From an uncultured Coriobacteriaceae bacterium (GTDB taxonomy: Bacteria > Actinomycetota > Coriobacteriia > Coriobacteriales > Atopobiaceae), in contig CAOJNB010000007.1 of the NCBI GenBank assembly GCA_948439405.1, positions 1 through 64,000 on the forward strand: 64,000 nt of DNA, in the 5' to 3' direction. The notes beneath the pieces were generated by a model. That model was not told where the DNA came from. It did not search any database and worked only from the letters and a program-made list of their open reading frames with translations. Shown piece after piece: positions 50,918-60,766 of this stretch. The translations under genes and the position numbers were made by a program. Positions within the stretch are counted from its first letter, which is position 1, and each line of letters starts with the position of its first letter.

Positions 50918-53900
50918 AAGACATAGCCGATGGGCAGGTGCTTGACGGCCTCTCTTCGATCGGCCCGGTCACGGTCGAGAAAGTGCGCGTCGTCGGCGGT
51001 GCCGCGGCGCAGGTGATGTTCCGGGACATCTCGGGCTCTCTGCATGAGGACGTCTTGTATCGCGACGCCGAGGACCGTCTCTTCGAACATACGTCGAAGC
51101 CGATCCCGTTCGATGCGGATGCCGACGACTTCAAGCTCGCATCGGAAGCGTATCGCCTCGGGCTCGCCTACCTGTTCGACCCATACCTTGCGGTCCATAG
51201 CTCGTCTATCGAACCGCTGCCGCATCAGATCACCGCCGTCTACCAGGAGATGCTGTCCAAGCTGCCCTTGCGCTACGTGTTGGCGGACGATCCGGGTGCG
51301 GGCAAGACCGTCATGGCAGGCCTGCTCATCAAGGAGATGCTGGCACGAGGCGACCTGAGGCGCTGCCTCATCGTGTGCCCCGGGAGCCTCTGCGAGCAAT
51401 GGCAAGACGAGCTCTACGAGAAGTTCGGACTCTCGTTCACCATCCTTACAAACGATTTGCTTGAAGCATCCGTCACACGCAACGCGTTTGCGGAGCACGA
51501 CCTCTGCATCGCTCGCCTCGACAAGCTCTCTCGCGACGAAGCCGTGAAAGAGAAGCTTGCGCATAGCACGTGGGACCTCGTGGTATGCGACGAAGCCCAT
51601 AAGATGGCCGCTCATGCAGTTGGGAACAGGGTCAACTACACGAAGCGCTACCGTCTCGGCGAGCTCCTCGGCTCGATCGCCGAGAACCTTCTGCTCATGA
51701 CCGCCACTCCTCACGACGGCAAGAACGAGGACTTCCAGCTCTTCATGGCGCTCGTGGATCCGGACCGTTTCGACGTCGCGCACGGTGTCGCTGTAGACCA
51801 AGACGTTTCCGATGTGATGCGTCGCCTTGTCAAGGAGGACCTGCTCACGTTCGACGGTCGTCCGCTTTTCCCGGAACGCCGTGCGTACACGGTGAAGTAC
51901 GAGCTCTCGCCCGCCGAGAAGGATCTCTATGAAAGCGTTACGAGCTACGTGTGCGAGGAGTTCAACAGAGCCGAGCGCCTCGACGGGAAGCAGAGGAACA
52001 GCGTCGGATTCGCCCTGACCACGCTCCAGCGCCGCCTAGCCTCGTCGCCTGAGGCAATTTGTCAGTCGCTGCGGCGCCGACGCGAGAGGCTCCAGTCCCA
52101 GCTCGAGCTTGCCAGCCGCATCGAGGACGGCCGCATCTCGTTCGAATGCGACGACGCGGGGCAAACGTACCGTTTGCTCGATGACGACTTCGACGAGGAC
52201 GACCTTCCGGCGGAGCGCTTCGAGCGACTGCAGGACGAATTCATCGGCACGGCTTCTGCCTCGGCCACCGTCAACGAGCTCAAGGCGGAGGTCGAGACCC
52301 TGAAGCATCTCGAGGAGCAGGCGCGGGCCCTCAGGGACAGCGGGCGGGACCGCAAATGGGAAGAGCTGTCCGCGCTCCTGCAGGACGACGCCCATATGTT
52401 CGACGGCGCTGGCGCCCGCGAGAAGCTCATCATCTTCACGGAGCACAAGGACACCCTCGCGTACCTGCGGGATCGCATCGCCAACCTGCTGGGAGACGTC
52501 GACGAGGTGGTTACCATCCAGGGCGGCATGCGCCGCGACGACCGCCGGGAGGTGCAGCGCCGCTTCACGCAGGACAAAGAGGTCCGCGTGCTCATCGCCA
52601 CCGATGCGGCCGGAGAGGGGATTAACCTCCAACGAGCGCATCTGATGATCAACTACGACCTGCCGTGGAATCCCAATCGTTTGGAACAGCGCTTCGGCCG
52701 CATCCACCGCATCGGCCAGACGGAAGTTTGCCACCTGTGGAACCTCGTCTCCGAGAGCACACGCGAAGGCGAGGTCTTCCAACGTCTGTTCGACAAGCTC
52801 AGCGAAGAGCGCAACGCGCTCGGCGGCAAGGTGTTCGATGTTCTCGGACGCGTCTCGTTCGGCGAGAGGTCCCTTGCCGACCTGCTGGTCGAGGCCATCC
52901 GCTACGGCAACGACCCGGCGCGCCGGGCGCAGCTCGACCAGGTTGTCGACGCCTCGCTCGACTCGGATGCCCTGCGCAGGCTCGTAGACGAGTACTCCCT
53001 CACCGACGACCTGCTGAGCGTTCATGATGTTGCGGCTGTCGGCGAGGATATGCAGCGAGCTGCTGCCCACAAGCTTGCCCCGTATTACCTCGAGACGTTC
53101 TTCCTGAGCGCCCTGCGCCGCTTCGAGGGACGGGTTGCACGGCGCGAGCCAGGGCGCTACGAGGTGAAGCGCGTGCCCTCCGCCGTGCTGCAGGAAGCGC
53201 GGCGCCAGGGCATCGCGGATGTGTCGAAGCGCTACGAGCGCATCACATTCGAGCGAGATCGCGTCAACGTTCCCGGCCGCCCCACGGCCGAGCTCATCGT
53301 CCCCGGCCATCCGCTGCTCGAATCGCTCCGGGGAGCCGTTCAGACGCGGTTCGGCTCCCTGTTGGGTGACGGCGCCGTCCTCGTCGATGACGGCGACTGG
53401 GGAAAAGAGCCTCGCGTGCTGGTCTACGTTGAGTGCGCTGTCGAAGACGACACGGCGCACCGCTCCGAAGAGCGGCATACCGTTTCGCGCTCCCTCCGTT
53501 TCGTCGAGAGCACGAACGATGGCGAGGTGGAGGATGCAGGGTACGCTCCCTACCTTGATTACCGCGCACCGAAGCAGGACGAACTCGAAGCGCTGCAGGG
53601 AGTCCTTACGGAAGGCGCGCAGCTTAGCGCGGCAGGCAAGGACAGGATCCTTGCCTACGCTCTGACGGACATCGTTCCCGGCGAGCTGTCGCGCATCAGG
53701 ATGCAGCGCAAGAAGCGAATCGACAAGATATCCCGCGCTGTCGACGAACGTCTGACCGCAGAAATCCGCTACTGGGACGCCCGTGCGGCGAAGCTCGCGG
53801 AGCAGGAGCGACAGGGGAAGGGCAACGCTCGCCTCAACGCCGAGAATGCCCGGAGCCGGGCGGACGAGCTCTCGATTCGGCGCACTGAGCGCCTTCGGAG

Positions 53901-54441
53901 CCTGGAGGCCGAGCGAACGGTGCACGCGACGTCTCCGCGTCTTGTGGGCCAGGCTCTCGTCGTGCCAAGAGGTCTCATCGCACGTCTGAAAGGCGAGCAG
54001 GTGCCTCCTGGGGGTTCGAGCAGCCGTGCTTCCATCGAGGCCATCGCCATGCAAGCGGTTCTGCGCATCGAGCATGAGCTCGGCTACGAGCCGCACGACG
54101 TGAGCAAAGAGAACTGCGGCTACGACATCGAATCCAAGGTGCCAGAGGACGCCGAATCGCCCGTTGGGCTTCGCTGCATCGAGGTGAAGGGCCGTTCCGG
54201 CGGTGCGGGAAGCGTCATGGTCTCTCACAACGAGGTCAACACCGCCTTGAGCCTGGATCAGGACTACCCGGGCAGCTATGTCCTCGCGGTAGTCGAAGTG
54301 AGCGATGACTCGGTTCGCACTACCTACATCGCGCATCCGTTCAAGGCCGAGCCCGACCCGGCGATGGCTGCGACGAATTATTCGATACAGAAGCTCCTTG
54401 CCCAAGGCGAGGTGCTGATCGTCCGAGAGGAGGCCAGATGA
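50908..54441 (+). CDS. SNF2-type DEAD/DEAH helicase with C-terminal DUF3883 nuclease-like domain (defence operon gene 1)
   Basis: 1177 residues. Superfamily 2 Snf2/RapA-like translocase: Walker A DDPGAGKT (127-134), DEAH box Asp228-His231 in VCDEAHK, motif III MTATPHDGKNED, motif V ATDAAGEGINLQ and motif VI RFGRIHRIGQ (595-604). A middle region (650-1020) contains a charged coiled-coil-like stretch (AKLAEQERQGKGNARLNAEN). The end carries DUF3883, with Asp1073, Glu1092 and Lys1094 in YDIES...IEVKG, a PD-(D/E)xK-like pattern. Such proteins occur in DISARM-like and helicase-methylase-ATPase (Hma) defence operons. ATG 50908 lacks a good ribosome site. It overlaps the next gene by four bases (ATGA). 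Confidence 0.88.
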   Translation: MRLEDIADGQVLDGLSSIGPVTVEKVRVVGGAAAQVMFRDISGSLHEDVLYRDAEDRLFEHTSKPIPFDADADDFKLASEAYRLGLAYLFDPYLAVHSSSIEPLPHQITAVYQEMLSKLPLRYVLADDPGAGKTVMAGLLIKEMLARGDLRRCLIVCPGSLCEQWQDELYEKFGLSFTILTNDLLEASVTRNAFAEHDLCIARLDKLSRDEAVKEKLAHSTWDLVVCDEAHKMAAHAVGNRVNYTKRYRLGELLGSIAENLLLMTATPHDGKNEDFQLFMALVDPDRFDVAHGVAVDQDVSDVMRRLVKEDLLTFDGRPLFPERRAYTVKYELSPAEKDLYESVTSYVCEEFNRAERLDGKQRNSVGFALTTLQRRLASSPEAICQSLRRRRERLQSQLELASRIEDGRISFECDDAGQTYRLLDDDFDEDDLPAERFERLQDEFIGTASASATVNELKAEVETLKHLEEQARALRDSGRDRKWEELSALLQDDAHMFDGAGAREKLIIFTEHKDTLAYLRDRIANLLGDVDEVVTIQGGMRRDDRREVQRRFTQDKEVRVLIATDAAGEGINLQRAHLMINYDLPWNPNRLEQRFGRIHRIGQTEVCHLWNLVSESTREGEVFQRLFDKLSEERNALGGKVFDVLGRVSFGERSLADLLVEAIRYGNDPARRAQLDQVVDASLDSDALRRLVDEYSLTDDLLSVHDVAAVGEDMQRAAAHKLAPYYLETFFLSALRRFEGRVARREPGRYEVKRVPSAVLQEARRQGIADVSKRYERITFERDRVNVPGRPTAELIVPGHPLLESLRGAVQTRFGSLLGDGAVLVDDGDWGKEPRVLVYVECAVEDDTAHRSEERHTVSRSLRFVESTNDGEVEDAGYAPYLDYRAPKQDELEALQGVLTEGAQLSAAGKDRILAYALTDIVPGELSRIRMQRKKRIDKISRAVDERLTAEIRYWDARAAKLAEQERQGKGNARLNAENARSRADELSIRRTERLRSLEAERTVHATSPRLVGQALVVPRGLIARLKGEQVPPGGSSSRASIEAIAMQAVLRIEHELGYEPHDVSKENCGYDIESKVPEDAESPVGLRCIEVKGRSGGAGSVMVSHNEVNTALSLDQDYPGSYVLAVVEVSDDSVRTTYIAHPFKAEPDPAMAATNYSIQKLLAQGEVLIVREEAR

Positions 54442-57236
54442 CCTCCTCATCTGCCTGCAAGAAGAAGCTCATCGAGGTGGCGTTGCCGCTTGACGACATC
54501 AACGCCGCAGCTGCGTATGAGAAGCTGCCGGGAATAGGTCCGCATCCAAGGGGTTTGCACTTGTGGTGGGCAAGACGGCCTTGTACGACAGCTAGAGCAG
54601 TGATATGGGCTTCCCTGGTTGACGACCCCTCTGCTCATCCAGACGAGTTTCCTTCAGATGAGTCCCAGTTAGTCGAGCGCGAGCGGTTGTTCGGCATATT
54701 GCGTCAACTTGTCAACTGGAGTAACTCCGACGATTCTACTGTGCTTGATGCCGCGAAGGCGGAAATCCGCAGGTCGATGGGCGAGGAACTCCCGCCGTTG
54801 CTCGATCCGTTCGCAGGGGGCGGTGCCATCCCGCTCGAGGCACAGCGGTTGGGGCTCAGGGCGTACGCCCAGGACCTCAACCCTGTGGCGGTGACCATCA
54901 ACAAGGCGATGATCGAGATCCCGCCGAAGTTTGCGGGCAGCGCACCGGTGAACCCGAGATCGCGCGCAGAGCGCCTAGTGGATGTCTGGGAGGGTAGCGC
55001 AGGGCTTGCGGCCGACGTGGAGTACTACGGAACGTGGATGCGTAACGAGGCGTTCAAGCGCATAGGACACCTGTATCCCAAGGTAGCATTGCCCGAAGAG
55101 CAGGGCGGGGGAGAGGCCACCGTCATCGCCTGGATATGGGCTCGTACCGTGAGATGCCCGAACCCCGCATGCGGGCATGAGACGATCCTCGTGCGCTCGC
55201 TCGACCTCTCTAAGAAGAAGGGCAAGGAGTGGCATGTCGAGCCGGTCTGCAAGAACGGCGAGATTCGGTTCGAGGTGAGGCCGGGGAGGAGCGAGCGGGA
55301 AGGCACGGTGAACCGCCGGGGAGCGACGTGCATCCATTGCGGGACTCCCATTGATTTCCCGTATATTCGCAGCGAAGGCAAAGCCCACAGGATGGGCTGC
55401 AAGCTCATGGCCGTTGTCGCTGAAGGCAAGCGCGGAAGGCTCTACATCGAGCCGAATTCCAGTCAGCTCCGGGCTGCAGACATCCCGTTGCCGAGCTATT
55501 GTCCGAGCGGACGGCTTTCGGGAAAAGCGCAAGTGAATATCGGTCTGTATGGCTTGACTGAGACAGCAGACCTCTTCACCAATCGCCAACTGACGGCGCT
55601 GACCACGTTCTCTTCGTTGGTGAAGGAAGCCCAGCAGAAGGCCTATAAGGATGCGGTCGCGTCGGGGATGGCGGACGACAGCGTCGGGCTTGACGAGGGT
55701 GGCGACGGCGCCCGCGCGTACGGTGAAGCAATTGGTGTTTACCTTGCATTTGCAGTAGATAGGCTGGCAGATTTTTCAAATTGCGTATCACGATGGGCTC
55801 CCACCAATGAAAAGCCCATGAATATGTTCAACAAACAAGCAATTGCCATGACATGGGATTATCCGGAGGTAAACCCCTTCAGCGGTTCAGTGGGGAGCTT
55901 TCTCACAATCACTGAGTACATTACGTCTTGTTTGGCGACTGCTCCGATCAACGCTGTGGCAGGGTCTGCAAGACAGTTCGATGCCCAATCTGATAATGGC
56001 ATGCGGAGCATTATCGTTTCGACAGATCCTCCTTACTATGACAACATCGGGTACGCTGACCTCTCCGATTTCTTCTACGTATGGCTTCGCCAGTCGCTAA
56101 AAGATACGTACCCTGAACTGTTCAGCACGATGCTCGTACCAAAGGCCGAAGAGCTTGTCGCCACGCCGTATCGCTTCGATGGAAGCAAGCAGCGCGCTAA
56201 GGAGTTCTTCGAGGATGGGATGCTTAAGGCTTTCCGGCGGGTATATGAATCTGCTTGCGACGATGTGCCAGTAACTATCTACTATGCATTTAAACAGAGC
56301 GAGACGACGAAGACCAAGGCCGGCGACAAGACCGCGTCGTCTGGCTGGGAGACCATGCTCGCTGCCATCATCCAGGCGGGGTTTTCGATAACAGGCACCT
56401 GGCCTGTGCGTACAGAACAGGCCTACAGGAGTGTTTCAGCAGGCGCCAACGCGCTCGCGTCCTCCATCGTCCTCGTCTGCCGCAAGCGCCCGGAAGACGC
56501 TCCCATCTGCATGCGCCGCGAGTTCGTGACGGCGCTCCGCCGAGAGCTGCGTCCTGCGCTCGATCGGCTGCAAGAGGCGAACATCGCACCGGTCGACCTG
56601 GCTCAGTCCGCCATCGGCCCCGGCATCGGGGTCTACTCGCGCTACGCGCGTGTGCTGGATGCCGATGGCGCCGAGCTGGACGTGCGCTCGGCACTGGAGC
56701 TCATCAACGAGGAGCTCGACGCGTACTTCAACGACCAAGGCGACGGGGCGGACGCCGAGAGCCGCTTCTGCATCGAGCTGTACCGGCAGGCCGGCTTCAA
56801 CGACGTACGGTATGGCGAAGCCGAGGTGCTCGCCACCGCCAAGAACGTCTCCGTCCAGCAGATGGAGGATGACGGCCTGCTCGATGCGGACAAGGGCATC
56901 GTGCACCTGCTGCCCCGAGACCAGGTCAAGCCCAAGACCTCGAGCGGGATGCCCACGTGGCTGCTCGCCCAGCAGCTCACTCAGACCCTCGATGACAAGG
57001 GGATCGAGGGGTGTGCACGACATGCTGCCCTCGTCTCACCGTCTGCAGCCGAGCGGGCCAAGACCCTAGCGTACCGCCTCTTCACCATCGCCGACCGCAG
57101 GGGCTGGGCGTCGGAGGCGCTTGCGTACAACTCGCTGGTGGCCTCCTGGAACGAGGTTGCGTCGAGGGCGAGCGAGCGTCGTGCCTCGACGCCCGTGCAG
57201 CAGAAGCTCGATATCTGGCAAGGAGAGGGGCTATGA
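54438..57236 (+). CDS. DUF1156 DNA methyltransferase (defence operon gene 2)
   Basis: 932 residues. DUF1156 occupies the N-terminus (KKKLIEVALPLDDINAAAAYEK...HPRGLHLWWARRP). The AdoMet site is DPFAGGG (123-129) and the catalytic motif DPPY (530-533, in STDPPYYDNIGYADLSDF), the order of N6-adenine/N4-cytosine methylases. Two Cys pairs (CPNPACGHE, CIHCGTP) between them suggest a zinc module. The C-terminal third is an extended domain shared by anti-phage DUF1156 proteins. Third-position A/T is higher than in the chromosomal neighbours (notably 54500-56400), a sign of transfer. Presumably marks host DNA. Overlaps the helicase and ATPase genes by ATGA junctions. Confidence 0.88.
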   Translation: MTSSSACKKKLIEVALPLDDINAAAAYEKLPGIGPHPRGLHLWWARRPCTTARAVIWASLVDDPSAHPDEFPSDESQLVERERLFGILRQLVNWSNSDDSTVLDAAKAEIRRSMGEELPPLLDPFAGGGAIPLEAQRLGLRAYAQDLNPVAVTINKAMIEIPPKFAGSAPVNPRSRAERLVDVWEGSAGLAADVEYYGTWMRNEAFKRIGHLYPKVALPEEQGGGEATVIAWIWARTVRCPNPACGHETILVRSLDLSKKKGKEWHVEPVCKNGEIRFEVRPGRSEREGTVNRRGATCIHCGTPIDFPYIRSEGKAHRMGCKLMAVVAEGKRGRLYIEPNSSQLRAADIPLPSYCPSGRLSGKAQVNIGLYGLTETADLFTNRQLTALTTFSSLVKEAQQKAYKDAVASGMADDSVGLDEGGDGARAYGEAIGVYLAFAVDRLADFSNCVSRWAPTNEKPMNMFNKQAIAMTWDYPEVNPFSGSVGSFLTITEYITSCLATAPINAVAGSARQFDAQSDNGMRSIIVSTDPPYYDNIGYADLSDFFYVWLRQSLKDTYPELFSTMLVPKAEELVATPYRFDGSKQRAKEFFEDGMLKAFRRVYESACDDVPVTIYYAFKQSETTKTKAGDKTASSGWETMLAAIIQAGFSITGTWPVRTEQAYRSVSAGANALASSIVLVCRKRPEDAPICMRREFVTALRRELRPALDRLQEANIAPVDLAQSAIGPGIGVYSRYARVLDADGAELDVRSALELINEELDAYFNDQGDGADAESRFCIELYRQAGFNDVRYGEAEVLATAKNVSVQQMEDDGLLDADKGIVHLLPRDQVKPKTSSGMPTWLLAQQLTQTLDDKGIEGCARHAALVSPSAAERAKTLAYRLFTIADRRGWASEALAYNSLVASWNEVASRASERRASTPVQQKLDIWQGEGL

Positions 57237-60200
57237 GTAACTGGGATCGCGTGAACAAGGGCTTCGATTTGCTCCTCGTGCCGCTTCTCCGTTACGAGCT
57301 CAAGGAGCTGGAGGCCGCTTACGGGCGGACAGGCTGGTGGGACGAGGGAATCGTCCCCATCCTCACGTACGAGCAGAAGCGTAACGTCGGCGATCTTTCC
57401 GACGACAAGAAGAGGATCGCGTCCATCGACATCGCGCTCGCCCTGCGCATCCTCGACGTCCGCTGGGGCGACGTGTTCCGGCGGAGGCTGCCGAGGGACT
57501 GCAGAACATGGGCCAACGAGCTTAAAGGGGATCGGGCCGACGCCGCTCATCGCGGCGTAGGCGACCTAAGCGACGACGATGCGTTTCGCGCCCTCGACAC
57601 TATGCAGCGCCTGTGCTCGGAGATAGACAACGAGAAGGCGGAGCCGATACGCGCTCTCATGCGCGAGATCCGCTACGGCTCGGCAGCCGGCTCGGCTCAG
57701 GCGGACGTAGCGCCCGCTCAGAGCAAGGCGCATGCGACATCGACGTCGGTTCTCACGGTAGGGGAGCTTCCGAGCTGGCGCGACGTCGTGACGCCGCATC
57801 CGGACGTGGCCGAAGGCCGCTACCGCAACGCCGAGTTCGCCGCCGACCTCGCTCAAGTGGCTCGGAACGCCGCGGCTCAGGAATACCAGGATCCTGTCGA
57901 GTTCTTCTCACGCACGTACATGACCGCCGGAATCCGAGGCCTGCTCTCCCAGGCGCTGCTGCGGGTGAGTGGCCGCGGCGGGGAGCCCGTCATCCAGTTG
58001 AAGACCGCTTTCGGCGGCGGGAAAACGCACAGCATGCTCGCGCTCTACCATCTGATGCACGGTGGATTCGATACAAGTCGGGTTCCCAACGTAAAGAAGG
58101 TTTTGGGCGATGTCGGCCTTTCCGAGGCACCGAACGTGCATGTTGCCGTTGTCGTGGGCACGGCGCTCGACCCCTCGAAAGCGAGCCGGCCGCAGAACAT
58201 GCCGGGCATCACGGTTAACACCGTGTGGGGCGAGATCGCCTATCAGCTGGCGCTTGCGGCGGGGGATCCCGCGCTGTACGACTTCGTGAAAGAGGCGGAC
58301 AAGAAGCATGTTTCCCCCGGCTCGGAGGCGCTAACTGCGCTCTTCGACGCAGCGGGGCCGTGTTTGGTGCTCATCGACGAGCTCGTCGCCTATGCGAAGA
58401 AGCTATACGGCGTCGGCGGGCTGCCCGCCGGCTCCTTCGACAACCTCGTCACCTTCATCCAGGAGCTCACCGAGGCCGCCCGCGCGAGCAAGGCGAGCTT
58501 GGTGGTCGCCTCCATCCCGGAAAGCGAGCGCGAGATTGGCGGGGATGCCGGCAAGTTGGCGCTCGAGGCGATCGAGCACACCTTCGGGCGCATGGAGTCC
58601 ATTTGGAACCCGGTGACCGCGAGCGAGGGGTTCTCGGTCGTGAGCCGGAGGCTGTTCTCCTCTCAGGTGGACGAGGGTCTCCGCGAGAAGGTGTGCCGGG
58701 CGTTTGCGCAGATGTACCGTGACAACCCGGATGACTTTCCCGTCGAGGCGCACGACCCCGGCTACCTCGAGCGCATGGTGGATTGCTATCCCATCCACCC
58801 CGAGGTCTACGACCGGCTCTACGAAGATTGGGCCTCCATCGATGGATTCCAGCGCACTCGCGGCGTGCTGCGCTTCATGGCGTCCGTCATCCACGAACTG
58901 TGGGTCGAGGGCGACAAGGCCCCGATGATCATGGTCGGCTCCATCCCCTTCGACGTGCCCGGCGTCCGCGACGAGCTGACGCGGTACCTGCCGGATACGT
59001 GGAGCTCCGTCGTTGACAGCGAAGTGGACGGGCGCAATTCCGAGCCGTATAAAGCCGATTCCGCCAGCCCCCGCTACGGAAGGTGCTTCGCATGCCGTCG
59101 CGCGGCCCGTGCGGTGTTCATGGGCAGCGCGCCGGACGTTGCCGGGCAGAGCGGGCGAGGGATAGAGAAAGCCAACGTGTACCTGGGTGTGCTCCAGCCC
59201 GGCGACAACCCGCCGCTCTTCTCCGACGCGCTCGCGACCCTGAGGACCCGCTCCTCGTACCTCTATGCCAACGACCCGGGTACGCGGTACTGGTACGACA
59301 CGAGGCCGACGCTGTGCAAAATGGTCGAGGGGCTCGCTAAGGAGGTCTCCGACTCCGAGGTCGCAGCCGAGATCGAGCGGCGCCTGCGCACACTGCGGCC
59401 CGAGCGCCCGATCGCAGGCCTCCACGTGTGCCCGCGAAGCACGACCGACGTGCCCGACGAGCAGAAAGCGCGGCTCGTGCTGTTCGGGCCAGACGTCCCG
59501 TACGGCACCGATGCGGCTGCCGACCAGGCCACGGATGCGGCTCGGGAGTACCTGGCCGGCAAGGGGGCGGGGCAGCGGATGTATAGGAACTGCCTCGTGT
59601 TCCTCGCGCCCGACTCCAAAGCCCTCCCCGCGCTGAAGGAGGAGGTGCGGCGCTACCTTGCGTGGCGTTCCGTTCAGGGCGACAGCGACCGGCTCGACCT
59701 CACCTCCTCGCAGCAGCGCGAGGTAAGCAGCGGGATAACCGTCAGCTCCCAGGTGGTCGACGTGAACGTCAACGAGGTGTACGGCTGGCTGCTGGTTCCC
59801 CGCGTCGACACCGATTCCGGCTCTATGGAAACCGTGCTGGACGTGCAGCGCGTCCCGGCGGCAGGGGAGGAGGATCCCGTTTCGAGGGCTGCGCGCAAGC
59901 TGCAAGGCGACGAGAGCCTTATCGGGCGGCTCGCACCGCTCGTTCTTAAGATGAGCCTCGACCGTTGGCTGTGGAGGGACGCCGGCGCTGTGCAGGTCAA
60001 ACAGCTCTGGTCGCAGCTCTGCTCGTACTGCTACCTGCCCCGTCTTGCCGATTTCTCCGTCCTAGAAGCGACGATTCGCGAAGGTGCAACCTCCGGCGAG
60101 TTCTTCGGCATCGCCGCCGGCATCGAAGGCGAGCGCTACGTCGACCTCACGCTGGCGAAGGAGCGCCTCGCCGTCCACGAGACCGATTGGCTCGTGAAGC

Positions 60201-60610
60201 CCGAGGCGGCGCGAGCCCAGCTCGAGCGCGAGCAGGCCGAAAGCGAGTTTGTAGGCCCGGCATGTACTCCGCCTTCCGATAAACCGCAGGATGAGCTCCC
60301 TTATGGAGGGAGCGAAGAGGTGCCTCCAACGACGGGTCCTGGCGGTTCTCGTGGAACAGATGACGGCGAAGACGGGGGAGCACAACCCGTCGAGGCGATT
60401 CTCGACAAAAGGCTCGACTCCGTGCGCGTCAATCGAGATATCGCCCAGATTGTCGAAGAAGTGGTCTCTCACCTCGAGAGGAGCGGGGCGTCCGTTGAGA
60501 TGAGCCTGCATGTGGAGGCCCGCAACAGCCAAGGGTTCGATGCTGAGACCGTACGTACGGTTACCGAGAACTGCCGAACGCTCGGCATTGAATGCGAGCT
60601 GAACGAGTAG
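57233..60610 (+). CDS. DUF499 ATPase with N-terminal Swt1/HEPN-like domain (defence operon gene 3)
   Basis: 1125 residues. The N-terminal 140 residues resemble the Swt1-type HEPN region found on DUF499 proteins (NWDRVNKGFDLLLVPLLRYEL, SDDDAFRALDTMQRL). Arg101 and His106 (DRADAAHRG) fit the R-x4-H arrangement of HEPN ribonucleases. The ATPase has a Walker A-like GGGKTH (261-266, in FGGGKTHSML), Walker B VLIDELVAY (Asp382-Glu383) and SIPESERE further on. The C-terminal 90 residues follow a Gly/Pro/Asp-rich linker. ATG 57233 overlaps the upstream stop (ATGA). Third subunit of the Hma-like set; probably the energy-using or sensing component. Confidence 0.87.
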   Translation: MSNWDRVNKGFDLLLVPLLRYELKELEAAYGRTGWWDEGIVPILTYEQKRNVGDLSDDKKRIASIDIALALRILDVRWGDVFRRRLPRDCRTWANELKGDRADAAHRGVGDLSDDDAFRALDTMQRLCSEIDNEKAEPIRALMREIRYGSAAGSAQADVAPAQSKAHATSTSVLTVGELPSWRDVVTPHPDVAEGRYRNAEFAADLAQVARNAAAQEYQDPVEFFSRTYMTAGIRGLLSQALLRVSGRGGEPVIQLKTAFGGGKTHSMLALYHLMHGGFDTSRVPNVKKVLGDVGLSEAPNVHVAVVVGTALDPSKASRPQNMPGITVNTVWGEIAYQLALAAGDPALYDFVKEADKKHVSPGSEALTALFDAAGPCLVLIDELVAYAKKLYGVGGLPAGSFDNLVTFIQELTEAARASKASLVVASIPESEREIGGDAGKLALEAIEHTFGRMESIWNPVTASEGFSVVSRRLFSSQVDEGLREKVCRAFAQMYRDNPDDFPVEAHDPGYLERMVDCYPIHPEVYDRLYEDWASIDGFQRTRGVLRFMASVIHELWVEGDKAPMIMVGSIPFDVPGVRDELTRYLPDTWSSVVDSEVDGRNSEPYKADSASPRYGRCFACRRAARAVFMGSAPDVAGQSGRGIEKANVYLGVLQPGDNPPLFSDALATLRTRSSYLYANDPGTRYWYDTRPTLCKMVEGLAKEVSDSEVAAEIERRLRTLRPERPIAGLHVCPRSTTDVPDEQKARLVLFGPDVPYGTDAAADQATDAAREYLAGKGAGQRMYRNCLVFLAPDSKALPALKEEVRRYLAWRSVQGDSDRLDLTSSQQREVSSGITVSSQVVDVNVNEVYGWLLVPRVDTDSGSMETVLDVQRVPAAGEEDPVSRAARKLQGDESLIGRLAPLVLKMSLDRWLWRDAGAVQVKQLWSQLCSYCYLPRLADFSVLEATIREGATSGEFFGIAAGIEGERYVDLTLAKERLAVHETDWLVKPEAARAQLEREQAESEFVGPACTPPSDKPQDELPYGGSEEVPPTTGPGGSRGTDDGEDGGAQPVEAILDKRLDSVRVNRDIAQIVEEVVSHLERSGASVEMSLHVEARNSQGFDAETVRTVTENCRTLGIECELNE

Positions 60611-60766
60611 AGGCGTTTCCTCTGGACAGATTGCAATGCGACGTGCGCCCTCTGAGGAGGCTCTTCGCTTTCCGCAATGCTTGCAGCCAAGGCGCGGCAG
60701 GACGGGCCTCCTCCATCCCTCACCCTGAAGGTACAGAGATTGGAATCCCGGCAAAGGAGGCCGCCC

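Noticed and set aside
50908..60610. DISARM or BREX system.
   Set aside because: A SNF2 helicase and a methylase occur in both contexts, but there is no DrmA/DrmB/DrmC-like gene and no PglZ, BrxC or Lon-like gene. The DUF1156/DUF499 pair fits the Hma type better.
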